Shown: positions 27,011 to 35,513 of the stretch, piece after piece
Numbering within the stretch: the stretch's first letter is position 1
Layout: every line of letters starts with the position of its first letter
Source of the DNA: Halobacteriovorax vibrionivorans
GTDB taxonomy: Bacteria > Bdellovibrionota > Bacteriovoracia > Bacteriovoracales > Bacteriovoracaceae
Direction of reading: 5' to 3'
Assembly (NCBI RefSeq): GCF_003346865.1
Contig: NZ_QDKL01000001.1
Span: 434,001-498,000 of the forward strand
DNA length: 64,000 bases
The notes under the pieces: model-generated
What the model saw: only the letters and a program-made list of their open reading frames with translations
What the model was told of the DNA's origin: nothing
The model's database searches: none
Made by a program: the position numbers and the translations under genes

Positions 27011-27532
27011 CTAAAAATGTAAAATTCTTGTTCTGTAATTAGGAAAACTAATCTCTAAGTCACCGATATCACGAGATGCACAAAGAGTTTTTGTTTTATA
27101 GAGGGCCAAGAAAAATTTATTGTAGTCAGGATGATTTGTCAGGGCCGAATCAAAGTCATTTGTTACGATGTCTGTTAAGTCATCTGAAAGGATTTGATTA
27201 TAGAACATTGAATGTGAGATTCGATCTGAATCTAGGCTAAAGTCGATCATTATATAAACAGCATGACACTTCTTTAATCTTCTCGATTCACTTTCAGAAA
27301 ACCACTTCCAAAACTTTGAATCTGGATCAATTTTGGCAAGGAAAACGTCATACATTAAATTTAAATCTGAATACCAAGAAATACGCTGAAACTTAAGAGA
27401 GTCTCTCCACGGCTCACCACCGGCAGTTCCACCCTTGATGTAGGCATCCCCTTTCTTAACGAAATTCTTTGTCATATTACCGCATGAGAAAAGCAGAGCA
27501 ATTAATATCAGATTTAAAAATTTAATTTTCAT
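27011..27532 (-). CDS. predicted lipoprotein, unknown function
   Basis: 173 residues with a short lipoprotein leader ending in LFSC (Cys ~17). The mature part is rich in aromatic and basic residues with no known domain. Its start overlaps the end of the upstream hydrolase-like gene by 11 bases, so the two are translationally coupled and probably act together. It stops 62 bases from the kinase gene start. Confidence 0.7.
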   Translation of the reverse strand: MKIKFLNLILIALLFSCGNMTKNFVKKGDAYIKGGTAGGEPWRDSLKFQRISWYSDLNLMYDVFLAKIDPDSKFWKWFSESESRRLKKCHAVYIMIDFSLDSDRISHSMFYNQILSDDLTDIVTNDFDSALTNHPDYNKFFLALYKTKTLCASRDIGDLEISFPNYRTRILHF

Positions 27533-28256
27533 ATAACCAATTATAAGTTTCTTTAAAAATAATGTCTTGTTTTTTTATCATTTTAATTGAATTCATCTCT
27601 GGAACCTCCACTTCATCGTGGAATTCGCTCATTAATGTCTCAAATATAATACTATTTCGATCACTGCTAAATATAAGATTTCGACATTTCATAAAGTAAA
27701 TGTCTAATTGTACTTTCTTTAATAGCTTATTTAACGTGATTAACGACTTTTTTGTAATAAATCCATTTGCTGTTAAGTCACTACTTTGTTTGCGTAAATT
27801 CAGCTGAAGTTTAGAAATTGGAAGCGGTATGCTCTTGAATAAATCAGTTGAAAACTTCTTATCTAACTCAACTCTTAAGCGTGGATTGATAAATATATTT
27901 CCTGCAACATTTTCAAATAAAGTTGCATAATACAAGGCCACTAATGCTCCCTGATTAATTGATAAAGTATAAACTTCTTCTGACTGAGCAATCTGACTAG
28001 ATGTGTGTAATTCTGTTAAGAAGCCTTTAATTTGCTCGATACTTTCAAAATGTCCACGTGTACCAGAACTTAATCCATGCCCAAGGTAATCGAATGTAAC
28101 GACATTAATTCCTTCATCATTCATTAATGGAATTAGATTTTCAAAAGTATAATGGCCACCACCAATATCGTGAAAGAGAATGATATTTTTTTTCGATTTA
28201 TTATTACGAGGCTCTTTAGTCGCGTAATATTCTCGAATATAAATCGAACTCTTCAT
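27522..28256 (-). CDS. alpha/beta-hydrolase-fold protein lacking the catalytic serine
   Basis: 244 residues matching monoacylglycerol-lipase-like hydrolases: the oxyanion strand IILFHDIGGGHYTFENLI, then VVTFDYLGHGLSSGTRGH. At the nucleophile elbow, where GHSMGG is expected, it reads SINQGA, putting Asn at the position of the catalytic Ser. The C-terminal segment, where a catalytic His is expected, has none that fits. The fold is thus called with good confidence, the enzyme activity is not expected. It is coupled to a lipoprotein gene and lies 6 bases after the GYF/PilZ gene. A binding or scaffold role is possible. Confidence 0.72.
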   Translation of the reverse strand: MKSSIYIREYYATKEPRNNKSKKNIILFHDIGGGHYTFENLIPLMNDEGINVVTFDYLGHGLSSGTRGHFESIEQIKGFLTELHTSSQIAQSEEVYTLSINQGALVALYYATLFENVAGNIFINPRLRVELDKKFSTDLFKSIPLPISKLQLNLRKQSSDLTANGFITKKSLITLNKLLKKVQLDIYFMKCRNLIFSSDRNSIIFETLMSEFHDEVEVPEMNSIKMIKKQDIIFKETYNWLYEN

Positions 28257-28262
28257 AAAGGA

Positions 28263-29063
28263 TTAGCCTACATACTTTTGAATCGAATCTTCAGCTTCAT
28301 CTGAAAGATTAACAAATCGTAAAGCAAAGCCTTGATTATCTCTTAAATGTCTTACAACTAGTCCTGAAGCAACAAAGTGGTAATTTGAATTTTCTGGATG
28401 CACATTTAAAGTAATTTCATCACCAACATTAAACGGAAAATTAGAGACAAGAACTTGCATTCCACCAACTGAAATATCGCGGCAAACACCTTCAAATACT
28501 TGTTGAGAATCATGAAAGAACATTCTTGCAACAAATGGTTTACGACGGCTTTCTCTTCTTTCATCATCACTTTCAGTAATTAAAGGAGGTGCTTTACCAA
28601 AGATTTTTTTTGCAATTGGAGTATTTGCAATATAAGACCATTCGTTTTCACCAGGAATATAAGCAAGAGTTTTTTCATTAATACGATTTTGCTGATAGGC
28701 CCTTTGAAGATCAATTATACTAAATGGGCCATATTCGACTTCTTCATCAACGCCACGGTCTTGGCCAATTTTAATTGTAATAATCTTTTCGTCTTCTTTC
28801 AGATCATCCCAACTATAAAGCACGACATTTCGATCATCAATGACTGGCGGCATATCTAATTCTGGAGGTAGCGCATCTTCTACTTTTTCATTCAAAAGAT
28901 AACCAAGCTCAGTTGCTTCTGAGATATGCTTCCAATTATCATAACCTTTTGTCCAAACATAACTTTCAGCATTAAGCTTTCCACTATTGAAAAGGTTTTC
29001 AATTTCGCTATTTTCAACGGGGCCTACCCTCTCACCTTTTTCAACGTAATACCATTGCGCCAT
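28263..29063 (-). CDS. GYF-GYF-PilZ signalling protein
   Basis: 266 residues with three modules. Residues 1-58 are a GYF_2-like domain (MAQWYYVEKGERVGPV...WTKGYDNWKHI). Residues ~95-155 look like a second, more divergent one (VEYGPFSIIDLQRAY...ENEWSYIA). Residues ~170-266 are PilZ, with RRESRRKPF carrying RxxxR and CRDISVGGMQ carrying DxSxxG. GYF_2 modules bind proline-rich peptides and PilZ binds c-di-GMP, so it may couple the second messenger to partner recruitment. It heads a minus-strand run with the pseudo-hydrolase and a lipoprotein. Confidence 0.82.
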   Translation of the reverse strand: MAQWYYVEKGERVGPVENSEIENLFNSGKLNAESYVWTKGYDNWKHISEATELGYLLNEKVEDALPPELDMPPVIDDRNVVLYSWDDLKEDEKIITIKIGQDRGVDEEVEYGPFSIIDLQRAYQQNRINEKTLAYIPGENEWSYIANTPIAKKIFGKAPPLITESDDERRESRRKPFVARMFFHDSQQVFEGVCRDISVGGMQVLVSNFPFNVGDEITLNVHPENSNYHFVASGLVVRHLRDNQGFALRFVNLSDEAEDSIQKYVG

Positions 29064-29195
29064 TTAAATCTCCATTTTATTAGACTTTTCTATTTTAACC
29101 TCTTGATATCATTAACTAAATTCATGACAAATATTGCCGTTTTCCCACCATTAAATGCTTTTGAATACTTAAGTAAAAGGGGCCGAAATTTTCTT

Positions 29196-29222
29196 TAAGT
29201 TTTCTTAAACTAAAACCGATAA
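29196..29222 (+). promoter_or_regulatory. sigma-28 (FliA)-like promoter
   Basis: TAAGTTTT (29196-29203), an 11-base spacer, then ACCGATAA (29215-29222), against the consensus TAAAGTTT-N11-GCCGATAA. Spacing is exact and 13 of 16 bases match. The -10 ends 8 bases before the ATG at 29231, so the transcript would be leaderless. Confidence 0.55.
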
Positions 29223-29230
29223 GTTAGTTG

Positions 29231-30763
29231 ATGAAAAAGTTATTAATGGTTGTAACATTTATTTTAATGGCCTCATGTGCAAAAGAAGAATTCGCTACAC
29301 CAAAGAATTCTAATGGTTTTAGCACTCCACAAACAGAGACTGGAGCTGGCACAGTTGGAACAAGCTTTACTTACGTTCAACCACCTGTTGACCTACTCTT
29401 CGTATGGGACAACACATCTAGTTCAACATTCATTAATAACAATACAAAAGCGGCCCTAAATAATGTCGTAAATAATATTTCAGAAAGATTTGATTATCAT
29501 GTCATGCTTGCCCCGCTTGTCTCAAGTGGTGGAGTTAATGCCGGGACATATTTCTTTTCAAAAGATGGAACCTCACCAGGTGGCGGTGTTCAAAATATTT
29601 CGAAAGATCAAGCCTCTACAGTGATTGGTCAATTTCCACCAGCAGGTGGAACAGGAGAGGCCGGTCTCCAAAGAATCAATGACCTTATTAAGAATAATCA
29701 ATCAAATGGTGTCTTTAGAGACGAAGCCTATACATTAATTATTCTCATGTCTAATGAAGATAGTAGTAATTGGAATACGACAGGTTATAGCCTTCCAGGA
29801 AATCATCCTGTTGCAGAAGAATATATGAAAGGTAAAGTACACGACCTACTTTGTATGCGTGGAAATTATGATGGCTCTTTTCATTCAGGGGCAAAAAATC
29901 CAACTTATAATGCTAGCTGTAGTGGAGTTGGAAGCTACCGTCTAAATTCAACAATGATGAGATTAATTTCAATTACAGCAGCTGCTGAGCCTGGTTCATC
30001 ATCTTGTCCACAAGTTGGAGATGGAGAAAAGAATTGGATTTACCGAAAAGCAAGTCAATCTGTCTTAAGTACGGCCTATACAAACTTAACGGGTGGATAT
30101 CCGTTTATTCCTGCTTCAGTAACAAATGGTGATCAAGTAGATATTTGTAATACTAGCTTTAGATCGTTATTTAGCTCTGTTAATAGCGCTATTGATGATG
30201 CCATTATTGCCCATAAGTATAACTTCATTAAAATTGCAGATCCTAATAAATTAGTTGATCCTGATACAATTGTTCTGACAAAATCAGGTGTAAATATTCC
30301 TGAGTACACAGGTTCCGGAAGTGGTTTTACATATCGCGGTGTTATGACGAATAAAGATACTCGTTATGAACCAACAGCGGGAGAGCCTCAGACAGGACAT
30401 ATGATTCAACTACATGGAAATGCTAGACTTACTTACCCAGAATCAATTCAATACTACTATGAAGCACCTAAGAAATTTTATGGTTATGTTCACTTGGATG
30501 CAAAACCACAATTAGGTTCGATATCATTAAAGATTAATGGCAGTACAATTTCAGAGAGTTCCTCAAATGGTTGGAAGCTTATGATGAATGGTTCAGAGCC
30601 TCAATACTTCTCAAACTTTAATATTAGAGTCGTTTCTGAATCAGATACAACTCCAGCATACCCTTCTGTAATCAAATCGGGTTACTTCCTAAAACTCTAC
30701 GGAAGTGCAGTTTATAGTGATGGTGCTAATGTTGAAGTTAACTTCTACCCAACTGGAGAATAG
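29231..30763 (+). CDS. lipoprotein with VWA-like domain
   Basis: 510 residues. The leader ends in the lipobox MASC. After a short linker, VDLLFVWDNTSSS (~55-68) resembles the first strand and MIDAS DxSxS loop of a von Willebrand A domain, but the motif is altered (DNTSS). Later segments (YTLIILMSNEDSS; CSSDxCPQVG-like) fit a VWA core with an insertion; the C-terminal ~200 residues are beta-rich. No Shine-Dalgarno precedes ATG 29231 (a TTG at 29228 is a poor alternative). Likely an outer-membrane adhesion or binding protein. Confidence 0.7.
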   Translation: MKKLLMVVTFILMASCAKEEFATPKNSNGFSTPQTETGAGTVGTSFTYVQPPVDLLFVWDNTSSSTFINNNTKAALNNVVNNISERFDYHVMLAPLVSSGGVNAGTYFFSKDGTSPGGGVQNISKDQASTVIGQFPPAGGTGEAGLQRINDLIKNNQSNGVFRDEAYTLIILMSNEDSSNWNTTGYSLPGNHPVAEEYMKGKVHDLLCMRGNYDGSFHSGAKNPTYNASCSGVGSYRLNSTMMRLISITAAAEPGSSSCPQVGDGEKNWIYRKASQSVLSTAYTNLTGGYPFIPASVTNGDQVDICNTSFRSLFSSVNSAIDDAIIAHKYNFIKIADPNKLVDPDTIVLTKSGVNIPEYTGSGSGFTYRGVMTNKDTRYEPTAGEPQTGHMIQLHGNARLTYPESIQYYYEAPKKFYGYVHLDAKPQLGSISLKINGSTISESSSNGWKLMMNGSEPQYFSNFNIRVVSESDTTPAYPSVIKSGYFLKLYGSAVYSDGANVEVNFYPTGE

Positions 30764-30765
30764 TT

Positions 30766-31824
30766 TTAGTAACTATTGCCTGACTTCTCTTCATTAATTC
30801 TTTGCCAAGCATCTTGAAAAACAAGACCAGGAAGTATCTTAAAAAGTGAATCAACATTTACCATATTTGTCATATTACCTTGATCATCAACAAGAATATC
30901 TTCCACAATACCAGAGACAATGGCAGGTTTTAGATCACCTGAATTTACAATGGCCTGTCCTTCTTTTAATTCATCAATGATGGCACTCAAATTTACAGAA
31001 GCTTTTCCGCTTGTCACATTCTTAGCAAGAAGCTGGGCTTTCATACGAGAAAGGATCATATTACACTTACGTGTGGTTTTAGTTTTCTTATCATCTGTTT
31101 TAACTTTTTCACCATTAACATAAGCAACAATAAGCCTTAATGAATCAAGATCAGGAATTTTCACCAATTTTTCTTGGCCATCTTTATCAGCTTCCATCAC
31201 TATAATTCCCTCACGCTTTAGAAGCTCTATCATTTCTTCAAACTTAATCTCAGCAACACCAAAAATATCAAATAGGTAGTAGCGAATCGAATTCATATGA
31301 ATTCGATGTGCACCGTCTTCACCCTTTTGTGCATGTACTTTAGAAGAAAGATAAATTCCCGCAAGAATTCTCAATACATCAGTTGTATGAAAGAAAACAT
31401 ACTCACCGACTTTTCCATCTTTTCCAAAACCGACAGAATTAGTTTCAAGTTGCTTAACACGATCATTTGTTTTTCTTAATCGATCTGCAAGAGTATTAAC
31501 GATTGTTTTAAACCAAGGATTTAGGCCTTGCATTGTTTTATCAAATGCTGCAAAGGTTACACGAACAACATCTGTAGGTACTATCGCAGCAGCAGAACAA
31601 CTACGACGAGAACCCTTTTCATCAAAGTATGCCATCTCACCAATAACTTCACCTGCGCGAAGAATGGCAATTTCAACAAAACCCTGTCCCTTTGGGATAT
31701 AGAGTCTAATTTGACCTTTTTGAATAATGTAGAGTGAGTCTGCTGGATCGTTTTGGTTGAAGAGAACTTCACCTGCTTTGAAACGTACGATACCAGATTT
31801 ATGTTGCTTTTGCGTTTGGGCCAT
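30766..31824 (-). CDS. cyclic-nucleotide-binding-domain protein
   Basis: 352 residues. Residues ~10-125 form a cNMP-binding beta barrel: GEVLFNQNDPADSLYIIQKGQIRLYI and a phosphate-binding cassette GEMAYFDEKGSRRSCSAAA, with Glu and Arg at the ligand positions. The C-terminal ~220 residues contain a possible winged-helix-like stretch (YYLFDIFGVAEIKFEEMIELLKREGIIVM) but not the standard Crp DNA-binding domain. It may be a cAMP- or c-di-GMP-responsive regulator; the effector is unknown. ATG 31824 is preceded by AGGA inside a potential hairpin. Confidence 0.8.
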   Translation of the reverse strand: MAQTQKQHKSGIVRFKAGEVLFNQNDPADSLYIIQKGQIRLYIPKGQGFVEIAILRAGEVIGEMAYFDEKGSRRSCSAAAIVPTDVVRVTFAAFDKTMQGLNPWFKTIVNTLADRLRKTNDRVKQLETNSVGFGKDGKVGEYVFFHTTDVLRILAGIYLSSKVHAQKGEDGAHRIHMNSIRYYLFDIFGVAEIKFEEMIELLKREGIIVMEADKDGQEKLVKIPDLDSLRLIVAYVNGEKVKTDDKKTKTTRKCNMILSRMKAQLLAKNVTSGKASVNLSAIIDELKEGQAIVNSGDLKPAIVSGIVEDILVDDQGNMTNMVNVDSLFKILPGLVFQDAWQRINEEKSGNSY

Positions 31825-31838
31825 CCATAGTCCTACTT

Positions 31839-31864
31839 AAAAAGCAGGACTATGAAAGTCCTGC
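31839..31864 (-). terminator. terminator after thiolase, overlapping next gene's leader
   Basis: On the minus strand GCAGGACT-TTCAT-AGTCCTGC (8-bp stem) followed by TTTTT, 5 bases past the thiolase stop. The same AGTCCT arm can alternatively pair with the AGGACTAT that carries the Shine-Dalgarno of the cNMP-binding gene (31827-31834), giving two mutually exclusive hairpins. Confidence 0.75.
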
Positions 31865-31868
31865 AAAT

Positions 31869-33035
31869 TTATTTAATTTTTTCTAGTATTAATGATAAGG
31901 CTTCACCGCCCCCAATGCAAATAGAAGCTAGTCCGTATTTTGCATCTTTATTTTTCATTGCTGTCATAAGTGTCACAACAATACGTGTTCCAGAAGTTCC
32001 AATTGGGTGTCCAAGAGAAACACCTGAACCATAAATATTAAGTTTGTCGTGTGGAATCTTCAGCTCTTCCATTGCGGCCATTGGAACTGCAGCAAATGCT
32101 TCATTGATTTCAAATACATCAATATCAGAGATATTTAATCCAGTTTTTTCAAGATTCTTCTTCATTGCTTCAATTGGAGCAGTTGTAAACCAAGTTGGTG
32201 CTTGAGCGTGTGATGCCCAACCTACGATTTTAAAATCAGCTTGGTCCTTATATTCTTCACCAGCAAGAACAACAGCGGCAGCTCCATCATTAATTGTTGA
32301 AGCATTAGCAGCAGTGATTGTTCCATCTTTTTTGAATGCTGGCCTAAGAGCAGGAATCTTATCGAATTTTGCTTTAAATGGCCCTTCATCTTCAGAAACA
32401 ACAGTATCACCTTTACGGCCCTTAATTGTTACTGGAGCGATCTCATCTTTAAAGATTCCAGCTTCGATTGCAGCTTGTGCTCTTTTAAAAGATTCAATTG
32501 AGTAAGCATCTTGAGCTTCTCTTGAAAGGTTATACTTTTCTGTACACTCTTCAGCACAACTTCCCATTGGTTGGTCAGAGTAAACATCCCAAAGTCCATC
32601 CCACTGCATAGCATCTTTAACTTCTGCAGCACCAAACTTTGCAACACCAGTTCTAGAGTTCATTAATAAGTGAGGAGCTTGTGACATATTTTCCATACCA
32701 CCAGCAACAACAACTTGGTTATCACCTGTCATAATTGATTGAGCACCAGAGATGATTGTCTTCATTCCCGATCCGCATACTTTATTAATTGTCGTACATG
32801 GAGTTGCTTCACTTAGTCCTGCAAAAATAGCAGCTTGGCGAGCAGGAGCTTGACCCACACCGGCCTGAACAACGTTACCCATAAATACTTCATCAACTTT
32901 ATCTTTTGCGATACCAGCTTTCTCAACTGCTGATTCAATTGCAGTTGCACCTAGCTGAGTCGCTTTTACTTGTGCTAGCGAACTTAAAAAGCTTCCACTT
33001 GGAGTTCTTGCTCCAGAAAGGATATAAACACTCAT
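31869..33035 (-). CDS. acetyl-CoA C-acetyltransferase / thiolase
   Basis: 388 residues, normal for the family. Thiolases join or cleave acyl-CoA by a Cys nucleophile. The three active-site motifs are visible: VCGSGMK with the nucleophile Cys (~87), the GHPIGTSG histidine (~345) and CIGGGEA with the second Cys (~375). GGAG lies before ATG 33035, which is preferred over an upstream in-frame ATG (33086) without it. Biosynthetic (AtoB/PhaA-like) or degradative role cannot be told; no other beta-oxidation gene is adjacent. Confidence 0.95.
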   Translation of the reverse strand: MSVYILSGARTPSGSFLSSLAQVKATQLGATAIESAVEKAGIAKDKVDEVFMGNVVQAGVGQAPARQAAIFAGLSEATPCTTINKVCGSGMKTIISGAQSIMTGDNQVVVAGGMENMSQAPHLLMNSRTGVAKFGAAEVKDAMQWDGLWDVYSDQPMGSCAEECTEKYNLSREAQDAYSIESFKRAQAAIEAGIFKDEIAPVTIKGRKGDTVVSEDEGPFKAKFDKIPALRPAFKKDGTITAANASTINDGAAAVVLAGEEYKDQADFKIVGWASHAQAPTWFTTAPIEAMKKNLEKTGLNISDIDVFEINEAFAAVPMAAMEELKIPHDKLNIYGSGVSLGHPIGTSGTRIVVTLMTAMKNKDAKYGLASICIGGGEALSLILEKIK

Positions 33036-33077
33036 TATTGTCTCCTTTGATTTAATCTTATTTAAAGTCCAGATATA

Positions 33078-33106
33078 TTGACACACAAATAGTGCGTTGT
33101 TAATTA
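33078..33106 (+). promoter_or_regulatory. sigma-70-type promoter
   Basis: TTGACA (33078-33083), 17-base spacer, TAATTA (33101-33106), upstream of the gene at 33156. An AAAGGA precedes that ATG. Confidence 0.6.
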
Positions 33107-33155
33107 TCTTCTATTGATTTAATACTTATTAGCACCCTACTCAAAGGATATACGA

Positions 33156-33590
33156 ATGCTTTCAAGAACAAATGGGCCGTTTTTAATTGATCTACCAAAT
33201 GAATGGGCAGATTCAGTACTTGAACTTCTTCAGGATACATATCGCAATGAGTTAGTCGACGCCAGTAAGGTTTTTGAAATATATGGCCAATTATACAAAG
33301 GTGAAGTTCTTGTTATCGCTTCCCTTGTTGATGCTACAAATGAAGCGGCACCTGCAACAACATATTTTGCGTCGATGGATCTAGCTGATGACGCAGATCA
33401 TACAAAGCTACTAGAAGGCCTTGTGGATTCTATCGGTGCATTCTTTGACCAATTCTTTGCAGATAGTGAATGGAATGACTACCAAGACATGTGGAAAGAA
33501 GAGCAATTTAAAGGCACAAAAATATACTGCAAGGTGACAAGAGAAAACGTTGGTCTAACAATCAAGGCCGATCGACTTCTTAATCAGTAA
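33156..33590 (+). CDS. small acidic protein of unknown function
   Basis: 144 residues, strongly acidic, no signal peptide. It reads as an alternating alpha/beta domain (helix VLELLQDTYRNEL, strand GEVLVIASL, helix LLEGLVDSIGAFFDQF, strand TKIYCKVT). I do not recognise it. AAAGGA and a good promoter lie upstream. Confidence 0.65.
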   Translation: MLSRTNGPFLIDLPNEWADSVLELLQDTYRNELVDASKVFEIYGQLYKGEVLVIASLVDATNEAAPATTYFASMDLADDADHTKLLEGLVDSIGAFFDQFFADSEWNDYQDMWKEEQFKGTKIYCKVTRENVGLTIKADRLLNQ

Positions 33591-33686
33591 GGTATGCGTC
33601 ATAGAGTTAACTCAGGTTTACTTGCCATAGTTTTAAAACTCTCCTAGCATTTTTATATAAGTTATTTTGAATAAAGAGGGACTTTT

Positions 33687-34028
33687 ATGAAAAAGCTACT
33701 TTGCCTAGCACTACTACTTTTTCTCACACAAAAAATCTGGGCCCAAGAAGAGCGCCATCGCGTAATTGATGGACAAATTAATTGGGGACCATTTGTAAAT
33801 TGTGAGATTTATAACGATTCACATAGACGTATGTCTGTTATCGACTATCAATACACAATTACATACACGAATGGATTTCAAAGAGTATTCAATTATAAGT
33901 GTCAGTTCGGATGTGAAGTTCCAAGCTTTGATTTTCAACGATTCTCAGGACCTAGGAATCATCCAAATATCATGCATGCAAGTTGTCTTGCACATGTCTT
34001 TAAAGAAAGACGCCATCGTAGAAACTAA
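33687..34028 (+). CDS. small secreted protein
   Basis: 113 residues with a clear signal peptide (basic start, LLCLALLLFL core, cleavage near IWAQ). The mature part has four cysteines and many aromatic residues, suggesting a disulfide-bonded periplasmic or secreted protein. No family recognised. GAGGGA precedes the ATG and a strong terminator follows. Confidence 0.7.
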   Translation: MKKLLCLALLLFLTQKIWAQEERHRVIDGQINWGPFVNCEIYNDSHRRMSVIDYQYTITYTNGFQRVFNYKCQFGCEVPSFDFQRFSGPRNHPNIMHASCLAHVFKERRHRRN

Positions 34029-34043
34029 TTATTCACAAATAAA

Positions 34044-34067
34044 AAAGGCCCTCAATCGAGGGCCTTT
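34044..34067. terminator. bidirectional terminator at the end of the flagellar operon
   Basis: AAAGGCCCTC-AATC-GAGGGCCTTT, a perfect 10-bp stem with tetraloop. It ends the secreted-protein gene on the plus strand and the flagellar operon (flgE stop at 34102) on the minus strand. Confidence 0.92.
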
Positions 34068-34101
34068 CTTTTCTTAGCATTAGGAAGTATTTTGAGTATT
34101 A

Positions 34102-35382
34102 TTAGCCTTTGATTCTGAAGATCTCTTGCATCATTTTGTCTGCAGTTGAGATCGTCTTCGCATTAGCTTGGAAGTTTCTTTGAGAAGTCATTAAATTAAC
34201 GAATTCACTTGCGATATCAACGTTTGAAAGCTCAATCGACTTTGAAAGAACTTGTCCACGTCCCGCTTCACCTGGTTTCCCCATTGCTGGTTGACCAGAG
34301 TTTTTAGATTCTTTGAAAAGGTTTTTCCCCATTTTGAAAAGACCTTCATTATTATCAAATTTTGCAATAGCGATTTGAGCAATATCTCTTGTTTCACCAT
34401 TATCATAAACTGCTGTAAGGATACCATCATCGTTGAATGATAGAGATCCAAGAGTTGCTGCTGAAGCACCATCTTGAGTGTGTCTTGCAACAGCTGAACC
34501 AGAACCATACTGAGTAGAAGCATCTGTACCATCTCCACCTTCAGAGATTGATTCACCCCATGAAAATGAAATTTTCTGATCTTGTCTTGCACCTTTATTA
34601 AAGTTGAAAGAGTTAGATGTTTCGATTTCTTCTTGTAATTGCCCTTTGTCATTGAATACAAGTTGACCTTCTGCCATTTGTACCATTGTTCCAGCAACAC
34701 CACCTTGAGCATCCGCACCGTCTGCCATAATTCTATATGTCCAGTTGTTATCTGCTGTTTTATTATAGTATGCAGTTACAAGACGAGCTGTACCTACATT
34801 ATCGTATACTGTAATTGAAGAAGAAAAGTTTGAAGTTTCCTCTGGATTATTTGGATCGAATTCTTTTACTGAAGCTCTTGAGTCTAGGTTCATTGAAAGC
34901 TTAACCTTCTCTGTTGCTTGAGCTGGGATCGTTGTATTTCCAAGCTTGATCTCACCTTCTTTGTTTGTTAGAACACCATCTTCATTAGATTTGAAACCAA
35001 GAACTTTATAACCATCACTATTAACAAGCTCACCGTCTTTGTTAAAGTGCATTGATCCATCTCTTGTAAACCCATTTCCAAATGGAGCTTTAACTTTAAA
35101 GAAACCATCACCTTGAATTGCAAGGTCAGTAATTGACTCAGTTCTTGCAACATCACCTTGAGTCATCATTGGCTTAATGTGAGCTAGTTTTGTACCAGCA
35201 CCAAATTGGTCACCACCCTCAATACCTTTAAGAGAAACGGCAAGTACATCTTGGAATTCTGCACGTGAAGCTTTGAAACCATTTGTTCCAGCGTTTGAAA
35301 TGTTATCTGAAACAACGTTCATTCCCGCTCCTGAAGCGCTTAAACCAGATACACCAATGTTAAAAGATCGTAAAATACTCAT
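34102..35382 (-). CDS. flgE: flagellar hook protein FlgE
   Basis: 426 residues. FlgE polymerises into the hook. The N-terminal flagellar rod/hook signature SFNIGVSGLSASGAGMNVVSDNISNAGTNGFK-type helix is present, followed by the FlgE-specific FFKVKAP...FTRDGSM region. The C-terminal D0 helix is VDIASEFVNLMTSQRNFQANAKTI. AGGAGGG precedes ATG 35382. It is the last gene of the operon, 131 bases after the preceding one; that gap carries a palindrome at 35408-35423. Confidence 0.95.
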   Translation of the reverse strand: MSILRSFNIGVSGLSASGAGMNVVSDNISNAGTNGFKASRAEFQDVLAVSLKGIEGGDQFGAGTKLAHIKPMMTQGDVARTESITDLAIQGDGFFKVKAPFGNGFTRDGSMHFNKDGELVNSDGYKVLGFKSNEDGVLTNKEGEIKLGNTTIPAQATEKVKLSMNLDSRASVKEFDPNNPEETSNFSSSITVYDNVGTARLVTAYYNKTADNNWTYRIMADGADAQGGVAGTMVQMAEGQLVFNDKGQLQEEIETSNSFNFNKGARQDQKISFSWGESISEGGDGTDASTQYGSGSAVARHTQDGASAATLGSLSFNDDGILTAVYDNGETRDIAQIAIAKFDNNEGLFKMGKNLFKESKNSGQPAMGKPGEAGRGQVLSKSIELSNVDIASEFVNLMTSQRNFQANAKTISTADKMMQEIFRIKG

Positions 35383-35407
35383 TCGTCCCTCCTAGACTAA
35401 AAACAAA

Positions 35408-35423
35408 ATCTAAATGTTTAGAT
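35408..35423 (-). repeat. palindrome in the flgE leader
   Basis: ATCTAAA-N2-TTTAGAT, 7-bp arms, about 26 bases upstream of flgE. The arms are AT-rich, and on the minus strand a TTTGTTTTT tract follows, so it might be an operator or a weak attenuator-like hairpin. Confidence 0.5.
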
Positions 35424-35513
35424 CTTAAGACGACTAAATGGAGTGAAGATTTTTTGATGTGCTTACAACGACAGGCAAACACTAAGCTTCCGTTAGGACC
35501 AGCTAATTAAATC

